Shown: one piece after another, positions 42,459 through 50,972 of the stretch
Layout of the letters: every line of letters begins with the position of its first letter
Position numbering within the stretch: position 1 is the stretch's first letter
The notes under the pieces: model-generated
What the model saw: the letters and a program-made list of their open reading frames with translations, nothing else
The model's database searches: none
Told to the model about the DNA's origin: nothing
Position numbers and translations under genes: made by a program
Assembly (NCBI RefSeq): GCF_021390245.1
Contig: NZ_JAJUXH010000001.1
Coordinates: 620,001-684,000, forward strand
DNA from: Dyadobacter sp. CY323
GTDB taxonomy: Bacteria; Bacteroidota; Bacteroidia; Cytophagales; Spirosomataceae
DNA: 64,000 nucleotides
Direction of reading: 5' to 3'

Positions 42459-44180
42459 TCAGTTACGTACCGCCTGATCTACACGGTACCATTTATACCC
42501 ATATCCGGCGAGTGGGACCATATATTTTCCCAAAGATGCTTTCACGTCATTTGTATTTATCTGATCAAAAAGCGTTTTTGTGCCGGGCAGCGTGACTGAG
42601 GTTTGCTGGGGTTTTTCACTGAAATTATGCAGGATCACCAGCGAGCTTCCTTCGAAATCGTACCGGATCCCGAAAACGAACGGTGAGCCGGTTTCCAGTA
42701 CGGTATAAGTTCCTAAACCGATCTCAGGACAGGATTTGCGCAATGCGATCATCCTGGTGGTCCAATGCAGCATCGAAGACGTATCCCGTAACTGCGCAGC
42801 CACATTCACCTTCCTGAAATCGTGTTCGCCGAAGTCGATCACCGGACGAAATGCCGAGTCGGCCGACGTAAAGCCCGCATTTCTGTCGGCAGTCCATTGC
42901 ATGGGCGTACGGACAGAGGTACGCTCTTTCAACCGGAGATCGTCACCCATCCCGATCTCATCGCCATAACGAACCACCGGCGTGCCTGGGAGAGAGTATA
43001 AAAGACTGTATGCCAGCCTGATATGGTTCTTGTTATTTCCCAGCATGGTCGCTAGCCGACGACGGATCCCCCGGTCGTAGAGCTGCATATTTGTGTCAGG
43101 GCCAAACTTTTTATACACTTCCCGGCGCTGCTTGTCTGTCAGTCTTCCGAGGTCAATCTCATCGTGGTTTCTCAGGAAATGCGCCCATTGCGAGGCATCT
43201 GGGATGGTTTTGGTTTCGGTAATCGCTTTTTTGAACGGTTCCAGGTTGCCACTTGCGAGCGCATAGAACAGATGTTGGTTCGCATAAAAATTGAACATCA
43301 TCTGCATTCCTTCTCCGTTTTTCCCGAAGTAATTTTCATTGTCTTCCGGCATTACATTCGCCTCACCGAGGATCATTACGTCGGCTTTTCGCGATTGTGC
43401 AAACTGGCGGAGGTCCATCAGGAGGTCAAAATCAAGTTTCGGTTTGTCCGCACTGGAATTCGGCAGCTCGATAATAAAAGGTACCGCGTCGAGGCGAAAC
43501 CCGGAAATGCCCTGATTCAGCCAGTAGCCGATGACCTTCTGGCATTCCAGGACCACTTCGCGGTTTGCGTAATTTAGGTCGGGCTGAAAGTTGTAAAACC
43601 GGTGATAGTAATATTGTCCCGACACCGAATCCTTTGTCCAAACGGCTTTTTGCACCCCCGGGAACACCATACCTTTGTCATAATCCTTCGGCAACTTTTC
43701 CGACCATACATACCAGTTGCGGTATTTGGACTGCGGGCCGGTGCGTGCATTCTGAAACCAGGGATGCTGCGTAGAAGTGTGGTTCAGGACTAGGTCCATA
43801 ATGACCCGGATCCCCCGTTTTTGCGCCTGAAAAATGAATTCGGCGAAGTCCCCGCTCGAACCCAGCCTTTTTTCGACACCATAAAAATCGGCGACATCGT
43901 ACCCGTCGTCCTGGCCGGGTGAAGGCTGAAAAGGGGCGAGCCAGATCGCGTCGACACCTAAAGCAGTGAGGTAGTCGAGCTTTTGAGTGAGCCCGTTGAA
44001 GTCGCCACGCCCGTCTCCGTCGCTATCTTTGAAAACCCCGACTTCGAGGTTATAGATGATGCTGTTTTTGTACCAGGCATTGTTGTTCAGATCAACGCTT
44101 GCGAGTTTGGTCTGAGCGTGGGCGAATCCCGGCAACAATAAGAATATCAGAAGTAATTGGTTGTAACCCTTTTTCATCAT
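42459..44180 (-). CDS. secreted GH13 alpha-glucosidase/trehalose synthase-like enzyme
   Basis: A 573-residue GH13 enzyme read from ATG 44180, with signal peptide (LLLIFLLLPGFAHAQ). The catalytic acids are clear: nucleophile D in GISGFRLDAVPF, acid/base E in ILGEANVMPED, and D in HFLRNHDEIDLG. VVRYGDEIGMGDDL with RTPMQW is a mark of the trehalose synthase (TreS) and related sucrose/maltose-processing group. TreS is normally cytoplasmic, so export to the periplasm points to hydrolysis of alpha-glucosides or maltose/trehalose interconversion outside. No SusCD pair is adjacent. It is divergent from the AraC regulator, which may control it. Confidence 0.88.
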   Translation of the reverse strand: MMKKGYNQLLLIFLLLPGFAHAQTKLASVDLNNNAWYKNSIIYNLEVGVFKDSDGDGRGDFNGLTQKLDYLTALGVDAIWLAPFQPSPGQDDGYDVADFYGVEKRLGSSGDFAEFIFQAQKRGIRVIMDLVLNHTSTQHPWFQNARTGPQSKYRNWYVWSEKLPKDYDKGMVFPGVQKAVWTKDSVSGQYYYHRFYNFQPDLNYANREVVLECQKVIGYWLNQGISGFRLDAVPFIIELPNSSADKPKLDFDLLMDLRQFAQSRKADVMILGEANVMPEDNENYFGKNGEGMQMMFNFYANQHLFYALASGNLEPFKKAITETKTIPDASQWAHFLRNHDEIDLGRLTDKQRREVYKKFGPDTNMQLYDRGIRRRLATMLGNNKNHIRLAYSLLYSLPGTPVVRYGDEIGMGDDLRLKERTSVRTPMQWTADRNAGFTSADSAFRPVIDFGEHDFRKVNVAAQLRDTSSMLHWTTRMIALRKSCPEIGLGTYTVLETGSPFVFGIRYDFEGSSLVILHNFSEKPQQTSVTLPGTKTLFDQINTNDVKASLGKYMVPLAGYGYKWYRVDQAVRN

Positions 44181-44448
44181 GTTTTGATTTTCCAGGGTTC
44201 GCCCATTCAAAAGACCATGCCGGACATGATTAGACGTAAACTGTTGTATTATCGCAACAGAAACAATCAGCTCATCAGCCGCATATTTTCGCTTTCCCCA
44301 CATGAGTCTCATTTTATATACTGCTGCGCCTTACACGGAATCCACTTCGCGGCTCGGATTTTCCGGTTTTTTAGGAACCGAATGCGGATTTTCTTGTTTA
44401 TTCCCACAACCAAACTGGTTATACGTTCCAGTAAGAGCATTTCAATCG

Positions 44449-45432
44449 ATGATTTTTGAGTTTACAGCCAATCCCGGATTCAATTTTCTCGCCAGGTTTT
44501 CGGAGCAGTTCGACATTCCATTACAGGATAACAAGTTGATCATTCCCGAACGAATGGGTACTGGCAGCATCCGCAAGATCGATTTCAGCGATAACTTCAA
44601 GCTGATTCTTCATCACTATACATTCAACGAGGAGTTTGTATTGCGGAGAAATGCACCCGACGCGTTTTCCGATTTGGTCACTATTGTTTTTTACAGTTCT
44701 GCATTGCCAAACAACAACTTGTCCAACCGGGAGCGGAGTTTTAGTTGTACCAAAGTCAATACTTCTTCAATCGAAGTTTCGTCCAATGACCTGAATTCGG
44801 AAATACGGTTTCCCGCAGGAAGGGAGATTATTTTCACCGTGATTGGCATTAAAGCTCCGGTACTGGCCGAACTGCTGGATCTGGCAGCTCCAAATCCATT
44901 GATTGAGCGCATGACGAACGGACACAATACATTTCTCTATCATGTGCTGATCGATCCGGATTTTGAAAAAACGCTGAAAAGCATTGCGGATACAAATGTG
45001 ACCGACACGCTGAACAAGTTCTTTTACAAAGTGAAAGTCCAGGAATTGCTCTATTTGCTGTTTGTCAAACTAACCGAACGTGAGACTAAAAAGGAAAGCC
45101 GGATCAACAGCGCGGACGTTGTGAAGCTGATGACCGTCCGCGACATCATGCTGACGGACCTCAGTGTCACTCCAAACCTCCGTGAAATGTCGCGGGTCGC
45201 GCACATGAGCGAAACGAAAATGAAGGTGCTTTTTCGCCAGGTCTTTGGGGACAGCATTTACAATTACTATCAAACGGCCAGAATGGAGGAGGCAGCTTCT
45301 ATGTTGAAACAGTCGGGAATGGCGGTTTCTGAGGTCGGCTATCGTCTGGGTTTTTCGAATCTGAGTCATTTCAGCAGGTTATTTGCCAAACACCACGGGC
45401 ACACGCCCAAAAAATTCCAGTCCGTCGGATAG
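44449..45432 (+). CDS. AraC-family transcriptional regulator
   Basis: A 327-residue regulator read from ATG 44449 (MIFEFTANPGF); the longer frame starts in the divergent intergenic region. The C-terminal domain has both helix-turn-helix units: NLREMSRVAHMSETKMKVLF and VSEVGYRLGFSNLSHFSRLF, ending HGHTPKKFQ. The N-terminal part (1-220) is an unclassified sensor with an FNEEFVLRRN start, not a clear cupin. It is divergent from the secreted GH13 gene (268-base gap) and 75 bases upstream of the old yellow enzyme gene, so it could regulate either. Confidence 0.9.
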   Translation: MIFEFTANPGFNFLARFSEQFDIPLQDNKLIIPERMGTGSIRKIDFSDNFKLILHHYTFNEEFVLRRNAPDAFSDLVTIVFYSSALPNNNLSNRERSFSCTKVNTSSIEVSSNDLNSEIRFPAGREIIFTVIGIKAPVLAELLDLAAPNPLIERMTNGHNTFLYHVLIDPDFEKTLKSIADTNVTDTLNKFFYKVKVQELLYLLFVKLTERETKKESRINSADVVKLMTVRDIMLTDLSVTPNLREMSRVAHMSETKMKVLFRQVFGDSIYNYYQTARMEEAASMLKQSGMAVSEVGYRLGFSNLSHFSRLFAKHHGHTPKKFQSVG

Positions 45433-45513
45433 GACTATTTATTAACCTTTTTCGAGTATTTTGTCCTAATCAAGCTAGCTAATTTTGCTTTATAATCAAT
45501 TAGCAAAGTGGAA

Positions 45514-46578
45514 ATGAGCACGATACCAACAGAATACCAAAAAGGAAATTTCAGATTAAAGAACCACGCCGTAATGGCTCCGATGACGCGTTCGCGGGCG
45601 ATCGGTAATATTCCTAACGATTTGATGGCCACTTACTACGCACAGCGCGCCGGTGCGGGGCTGATCGTTACGGAAGGTACTTCTCCGGCACCGGAAGGAC
45701 TGGGATATGCGCGCATTCCGGGGATTTTCAGTGAAGAACAGACGGAAGCCTGGAAAAAAGTGACCAGCGCAGTCCACGAGAAAAACAGCAAGATTTTCTT
45801 GCAAATCATGCATACCGGCAGGATTGGCCACGGGAATAACCTGCCGGAAGGAGTGTCTGTGGTTGGTGTTTCTGACGTGAAAGCTGCTGGTCAGATGTGG
45901 ACCGACCAGGGTGGAATGCTGGAACATCCCCAGCCCGTTGCATTATCGGAATCCGAAGTGGAGGAAGTAATCGATCAATATGTAAATGCGGCAGAAAACG
46001 CGATCAAGGCGGGTTTTGATGGCGTCGAATTGCACGGCGCGAATGGATATCTGCTGGAACAATTCCTTAACCCGCATGTGAATACCCGCACGGACAAGTT
46101 TGGTGGTTCCATAGAAAAACGCGCCAAAGCAGTACTGGATATCGCTGAAAAGATCGCGGCTTCGATCGGAAAAGAAAAGGTAGGGATCCGCTTTTCACCA
46201 AACAATACCTACAACGATATGACAGCGTACCCGGATGAGGAAGTACGGGAAACGTATGGTTATCTGGCGCAAAAGCTGAATGAAATTGGTATTACCTACC
46301 TGCATATTGCCCAGAACCCGGACATCAAAAAAGAGACTTTCGACGCAATAAGAAGCAATTTTGACGGCACGATCATTCTTTGTAACGGATTAACTCCTGC
46401 GTCTGCGGAAGAAGCTTTGCATGCTGGTTTTGCAGATCTGGTCGCATTTGGCACCTCTTTTCTGGGAAGTCCGGACCTGATCAAACGAATTGAAACCGGC
46501 GCAGAATTGAATGCATTGGACTTCGATACCTTCTACACCCCCGGCCCAATCGGATATATTGATTATCCAATTCTCTGA
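45514..46578 (+). CDS. old yellow enzyme family alkene reductase (FMN)
   Basis: A 354-residue TIM-barrel flavoenzyme that reduces activated C=C bonds (enals, enones, nitro-alkenes) with NAD(P)H. Start chosen at ATG 45514 over the GTG two codons earlier. Family landmarks: APMTRSRA near the start, the substrate-binding H-x-x-N in GVELHGANGYLLEQF, and FLNPHVNTRTDKFGGS, then the FMN-binding FADLVAFGTSFLGS. It is of the NemA/YqjM class. It follows the AraC gene closely. A two-hairpin terminator follows. Confidence 0.93.
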   Translation: MSTIPTEYQKGNFRLKNHAVMAPMTRSRAIGNIPNDLMATYYAQRAGAGLIVTEGTSPAPEGLGYARIPGIFSEEQTEAWKKVTSAVHEKNSKIFLQIMHTGRIGHGNNLPEGVSVVGVSDVKAAGQMWTDQGGMLEHPQPVALSESEVEEVIDQYVNAAENAIKAGFDGVELHGANGYLLEQFLNPHVNTRTDKFGGSIEKRAKAVLDIAEKIAASIGKEKVGIRFSPNNTYNDMTAYPDEEVRETYGYLAQKLNEIGITYLHIAQNPDIKKETFDAIRSNFDGTIILCNGLTPASAEEALHAGFADLVAFGTSFLGSPDLIKRIETGAELNALDFDTFYTPGPIGYIDYPIL

Positions 46579-46581
46579 TTT

Positions 46582-46601
46582 CCGTCGGCCTAAGCCGACG
46601 G
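46582..46601. terminator. small hairpin after old yellow enzyme gene
   Basis: An 8-bp stem CCGTCGGC (46582-46589) pairs with GCCGACGG (46594-46601) across loop CTAA, four bases after the reductase stop. It lacks a T run and stands directly next to a larger palindrome. Confidence 0.6.
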
Positions 46602-46603
46602 CC

Positions 46604-46664
46604 AATGAATAAAATGGAATGTGAATGGATTGATTCAATCCATTCACATTCCATTTTATTCATT
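46604..46664. repeat. perfect 61-bp palindrome between convergent genes
   Basis: Arms 46604-46633 and 46635-46664 are exact reverse complements of 30 bases each around a single central T. The left arm contains TAAAATGGAATGTGAATGG. It lies between the convergent reductase and DUF1080 genes and overlaps the DUF1080 stop (46656-46658) and its last two sense codons. A perfect 30-bp stem is far longer than a terminator needs. Confidence 0.95.
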
Positions 46665-47372
46665 GATGCGGATGTTGCGGAACCAGACTTTTTCTTTTGC
46701 ATTGTGGTTCTGTAATGCGATTTTTCCTTTGTGGTGCGGCGTTGCATAAGGCCAGTCTTTAAACTTGCTTTTTGCCACCTGCGCCTTCCAGGCATCAGTC
46801 CCATACGAATATTCGGCCACGAGCTTGCCATTCAGATAATGCTTTACCTGATCTTTGGCAACAATGATTTTGCCGGTATTCCAGCTTCCGGCGGGTTTAA
46901 ATGCACGAGGGTCGCTGGGCGGGTTCATATCATAATTGGCTCCTGTCAATTGTCCCGGTTTCAAACCAATATTTTTTCCATCAGCGTCTTTCACGACGTA
47001 ATTTTTATCATCAATGATCTGGTACTCGGGGGCGGAAAATACCGTCCGCTTGATTTCGGGGGTTTCAATTACTTTATATAAAATACCGCTGTTACTGCCT
47101 TCCGGGATCTTAAATTCAAATTCCAGCTCAAAGTCCCCATACTCTTTATCAGTCACCAGATCGCCGCCGCTTCCGTCGGTTGTGAGCGTACCGTCTTCGA
47201 TAAACCAGCCGACTATTTTGTCCTGGTTGTAGCTATGCCACCCTTTTAGTTCTTTACCATTAAAAAGAGTCACCCATTTTGCTGCATTTCGTTCAGGAAT
47301 AATAAAACCGATGGTTGAAATGAGGGTAGGGAATAAAAAAATAGCAATGCGACTGATTTTATAATACTTCAT
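46656..47372 (-). CDS. DUF1080 family glycoside hydrolase (3-keto-glycoside type)
   Basis: A 238-residue secreted protein with signal peptide (about 1-28) and the concanavalin-like DUF1080 domain: WVTLFNGKELKGWHSYNQD, GDFELEFEFKIPEGSNSGI, VFSAPEYQIIDDKN and the end KVWFRNIRINE. Members of DUF1080 hydrolyse 3-keto-O-glucosides and act on oxidised sugars. The size is right. It is 66 bases from the end of the GH116 operon and on the same strand, so it may be the last gene of that unit. Its stop lies in the 61-bp palindrome. Confidence 0.88.
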   Translation of the reverse strand: MKYYKISRIAIFLFPTLISTIGFIIPERNAAKWVTLFNGKELKGWHSYNQDKIVGWFIEDGTLTTDGSGGDLVTDKEYGDFELEFEFKIPEGSNSGILYKVIETPEIKRTVFSAPEYQIIDDKNYVVKDADGKNIGLKPGQLTGANYDMNPPSDPRAFKPAGSWNTGKIIVAKDQVKHYLNGKLVAEYSYGTDAWKAQVAKSKFKDWPYATPHHKGKIALQNHNAKEKVWFRNIRINE

Positions 47373-47438
47373 AAGTAAGGTTGTTAGAGTTGAAAAAGCG
47401 ACTGAGGTACGGAAATATAATGATTTGAATGAATAAAA

Positions 47439-50153
47439 TCAGGTTATGACGATGTTTAAAATATTGTTTTGCATCAATTGAACAGGTTTACGAAACTTTA
47501 CAATGCATTTACCCTCAGTAAGATGAAAGGTCGCCGCATTTTCAGAGCTACCCATTTTTACCAAGACATGATTTACCGTTTTGGCAGAGTTGATATTCAA
47601 TGAAATGGTTTCAAGGTTCAGTGTTCCATAAGCCAGTTGAATGGTACAGGTTTGCGCCGCGCCTTTTCGGACTTGTGAAAATGTACCCCAACCTTCCGCA
47701 CTCGTGAATGGGGCCTTGAAGTTTGCCGGTGAGATTTTTGGGTGGAAACCGATATAACCTTTTGGTCCGTGGTATTCAAAACCACACGCGGAAACGAAGG
47801 TGCCGTAGCTTGCCATCGCCCGCGCATAATGGTCGCTGCATTCAATTTCGTTATATGGGTTCCGCTTTGAAGCATGGTGACGGTCGTGAATAAACCGCGT
47901 CAAAATCAACGCCTCGTCCACCATTCCTTCCGACATCATGTGTGCCGCAACCTGATGCTCAAAACCACTCATGCATTCATGAAAATAGCCAAGCTGCCAG
48001 GTAACGTTCTCGCCATAAGGTTTTTCCTCATTCAATGGGTTGGTGTTCATGATCATCCCGCCTTCGCCGGGAACTGCATATGGCCTGCCGCCGAAATGCG
48101 TTTTAATATACGGCCCCACATCCGGCGTGAAATTGTACTTCCAAAGCGAGCGGAGCGCAGAAAGTGTTTTTTGTTTATCCAAAACCCGCGGTAATCCCAC
48201 CTGGTGCGCCCAACTTTGTCCATATACCTGATCAATATGGCAGGTATTGTAAGCTCCCAGCTTTTTGCGACCTTCTTTTACATCGGGCCGGTGAATGAAA
48301 TATTCGCCATTGAACAACTTTTCTTCCATGTTCTGTTTGCCTTTTGCCACATAGTCTTCACAGATTTTAGCAAAATCGGTATCGGCCATTTCTTCCGCCA
48401 TCGCTTGTCCGGCCCGCGCCGCGGCAATGCAAAGACCTGCTATCCAGGCAATTTCACCTTCCCAAACGGCGTCTAATGTATTTTCCATGGGCGTGTCCGT
48501 CAGCCCGTCGCCATTTTTATCCTGCGCCAGCACAAACTGGATTGACTTCCTGATCCGTGACCAGTTTGCATTCAAAAAATCTGCATTTGCGGACATCTGA
48601 TGTTCCCTGTAAAAACGCAGGATCGTACCTGCCTGCCCGTCAATCGCTGGGCGGCTTTCATTTTCAGCACGGAAAATGATGGCGCCTGAATCTGGCCGGA
48701 AAGCCACGCCCAGATCCACCGTCTGCCGGGTAATGCGTTCTAATTCAGGGAAGATCCGGCCCATTGCCTGCGCATATTGCCACACATGTGTACACGTTCC
48801 TGCGCAGGCCCCCACACCTTCCCAGCCCCAGAACCGGCCGCTCGCAAAACGGTACGTATTCGCCGTAGCGAGCGTGCCGATGTTGACAAACGTTCGTTCG
48901 AGAAACCAATGGGGCAGGGTAGAGTCGTTCCAGGTCTGCTGCCACAATTCGGTTAGGGTGGTCAGTTTCTTGAAATTTTCGGCGATATATATGGCAACTG
49001 CCTTCGCATCAGCAAACCTCGAATGGTAGTGATAACCTTGCTGCGCGTCTTTCACCAGTGATTTTAACTTTGCATTTGGCTGATTGAAATGCCAGCTGAT
49101 CACAAAATCTTCTTTCATTTTAGCACCGGCTGCCAGCGTTTTTGAAGTAACTAGTCCGGCTATCAGGATTTCTTCACTCTCTGCTTTCTCTGAAAAACCA
49201 GTATCAAATGCCACTTCTGAAACCGGAAATGGTGCAAATGCCGCAGCGGTTTTCACATTCGTGTTCAGTGACATCAGGCAGGTGGAGCCGTCGTCGCTCG
49301 CATTTAAAAGCGCTTCTTTGTCTGTGCTATATTCCGAGAATACGCCTTTGCCATTTTCCAGTGTAAATGCTGCATTTGTTCTTTTACCCTCGCCGGGTTT
49401 TGCTGATAACTTGCTGGCGCCATTCTCCATCCAGCCGACCAGAGATACCTCGATTTTCTCATTTGTTGTATTGGTCACCGAAAGACGGATAATCGTCGCG
49501 GGCAGGGATGAATTGTCCGCATCGAGCGGAATAAAGGGAGAATAGGCTTTGAGCGTGACGCTTACCGGAATTTTCGGATCGGTGTATTTGACCGTCGCGA
49601 CCGGATATTTGGCTTCAAAACTGATCTCTTCCCAATGGTTTTCATTCAGTTCTTTAATGACTGTCTGACCCTTGTAGCGAATTCGGATTGCGAATCCTTG
49701 TTCAAGTGTGCGTTTGTTGTCGGCGATCGCAGGTTCCACGTAAGCCGCTCCATCCCGTGACCTGATTTTCCTCACTTCATTTCCATCGTTCCAAAGTACC
49801 GTTTTCGGATCAATGCCTTCATACTTACCTTCTTCCGACAAATTATAGATTTGCCAGAGCCAGAGCCGCCCGTCGCCGCCGAGGTATACCGTGCCTGCAT
49901 GAAGTCCGCCGACCGGCATTCCGATGTATTTAAGTTCGTTTTTGGTTTTTAGATAAATGGTCGGATTTGCACGGTTATACAAGGATTTCACCCAGGCCGG
50001 ATCGAGGTTTTTTACCGTCGGGATGTTATGTAGCGGGTATCCCGCGGGTTTCAGGGAACGCGACCACGCATTTGATTTTGGTATAAAAAAACCGGCAGAC
50101 AATAAGCCTGTATACCTGAAAAATTCCCTCCGTTTGATGTCCCCGCTGTTCAT
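47439..50153 (-). CDS. GH116-family glycoside hydrolase (glucosylceramidase-like)
   Basis: A 904-residue enzyme with an N-terminal twin-arginine-like signal (KRREFFRYTGLLSAGFF), so it may be exported folded. The N-terminal beta domain begins YKNELKYIGMPVGGLHAG-like (KNELKYIGMPVGGLHAGTVY). The (alpha/alpha)6 domain of GBA2-type enzymes spans about 400-830 (VWQYAQAMGRIFPELERITR, TLDAVWEGEIAWIAGL). Members cleave beta-glucosides and beta-xylosides. I did not place the two catalytic acids with certainty. Its start overlaps the FecR gene stop by 4 bases, so these are translated together; the target is unknown. Confidence 0.88.
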   Translation of the reverse strand: MNSGDIKRREFFRYTGLLSAGFFIPKSNAWSRSLKPAGYPLHNIPTVKNLDPAWVKSLYNRANPTIYLKTKNELKYIGMPVGGLHAGTVYLGGDGRLWLWQIYNLSEEGKYEGIDPKTVLWNDGNEVRKIRSRDGAAYVEPAIADNKRTLEQGFAIRIRYKGQTVIKELNENHWEEISFEAKYPVATVKYTDPKIPVSVTLKAYSPFIPLDADNSSLPATIIRLSVTNTTNEKIEVSLVGWMENGASKLSAKPGEGKRTNAAFTLENGKGVFSEYSTDKEALLNASDDGSTCLMSLNTNVKTAAAFAPFPVSEVAFDTGFSEKAESEEILIAGLVTSKTLAAGAKMKEDFVISWHFNQPNAKLKSLVKDAQQGYHYHSRFADAKAVAIYIAENFKKLTTLTELWQQTWNDSTLPHWFLERTFVNIGTLATANTYRFASGRFWGWEGVGACAGTCTHVWQYAQAMGRIFPELERITRQTVDLGVAFRPDSGAIIFRAENESRPAIDGQAGTILRFYREHQMSANADFLNANWSRIRKSIQFVLAQDKNGDGLTDTPMENTLDAVWEGEIAWIAGLCIAAARAGQAMAEEMADTDFAKICEDYVAKGKQNMEEKLFNGEYFIHRPDVKEGRKKLGAYNTCHIDQVYGQSWAHQVGLPRVLDKQKTLSALRSLWKYNFTPDVGPYIKTHFGGRPYAVPGEGGMIMNTNPLNEEKPYGENVTWQLGYFHECMSGFEHQVAAHMMSEGMVDEALILTRFIHDRHHASKRNPYNEIECSDHYARAMASYGTFVSACGFEYHGPKGYIGFHPKISPANFKAPFTSAEGWGTFSQVRKGAAQTCTIQLAYGTLNLETISLNINSAKTVNHVLVKMGSSENAATFHLTEGKCIVKFRKPVQLMQNNILNIVIT

Positions 50154-50806
50154 TTTGTCGATTTGTCGTTAGTAATGCCCTCTTTCCACAAAAGCTGCCG
50201 GTTTTTACTAAATACAGCTTGCTCATCCTGTTTCAGGCTCAATCCAAAAGCTTCCTTTTTAGGCCCCATTTCGATATTATCAAAGTCATCTGCCTTAATA
50301 ACCAGCACCTCGCCTGCGAGTACCTCAATCCGGATCAGCGAATCTTTATTGATCGCCTTTTCGACAAACTCGGTACCCACAGATTTGATCACGATTGCCC
50401 CTGAATATACCAAAAACGGTTTTTCAGGGTCTTGTTTGATATTAAAGGCAGCATGTCCCGCCAAGGTTACTATGCGGTTCTGATCGTTATAATTTTTGGG
50501 AAAACTAATGCTGCCGCCTGTGGAAAGCATTACCGTGCTGCCGTCGGCGAGGATGATCTGCTGGTCGGCCCCACTGTTATTGACCCGCGTGACGGCATCG
50601 AACATCGCCTCAGCCAATGCGTTCTGACTGGACGGCGGCGGCAGGATAATGCGGGTATTTTGTCCCAGGGCCCAGCACGCCAGTCCGAATGTAACCATAA
50701 AAATGCCGGCAGCTTTTCCATATTCGACATAACCTTGCTCCCGCAGGCGCGCAGCCAGCTTATGGAAATAGGGTCGCAGGTGCGATGTGTCGATAGACTG
50801 GCGCAA
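50150..50806 (-). CDS. FecR-domain anti-sigma-like protein (orphan)
   Basis: A 218-residue protein with one hydrophobic helix (about 31-48, AAGIFMVTFGLACWALG) and a periplasmic FecR domain: IILADGSTVMLSTGGS, IVTLAGHAAFNIK, KPFLVYSGAIVIKSVGTEF. FecR proteins transfer an outer-membrane signal to an ECF sigma factor. No sigma factor or TonB receptor is next to it, and the gene instead overlaps the GH116 gene by 4 bases. The cytoplasmic N-terminus (30 residues) is short for binding sigma. It is divergent from the MFS gene across 166 bases. Confidence 0.82.
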   Translation of the reverse strand: MRQSIDTSHLRPYFHKLAARLREQGYVEYGKAAGIFMVTFGLACWALGQNTRIILPPPSSQNALAEAMFDAVTRVNNSGADQQIILADGSTVMLSTGGSISFPKNYNDQNRIVTLAGHAAFNIKQDPEKPFLVYSGAIVIKSVGTEFVEKAINKDSLIRIEVLAGEVLVIKADDFDNIEMGPKKEAFGLSLKQDEQAVFSKNRQLLWKEGITNDKSTK

Positions 50807-50972
50807 AGTGAGTTAGGATGTTTTAGGCAAACTATGGTTCGTAAAAATAGAAATAGATCCGAGTAAATTCTGCAATTTTCAGTGAACATCTAACCGATGT
50901 GTCAACGGTAGAATCGACGGTTGTTTCGTTTTAAAAGGATAACAATCCAACTTTTCTCTTTGACTCGCCCTC

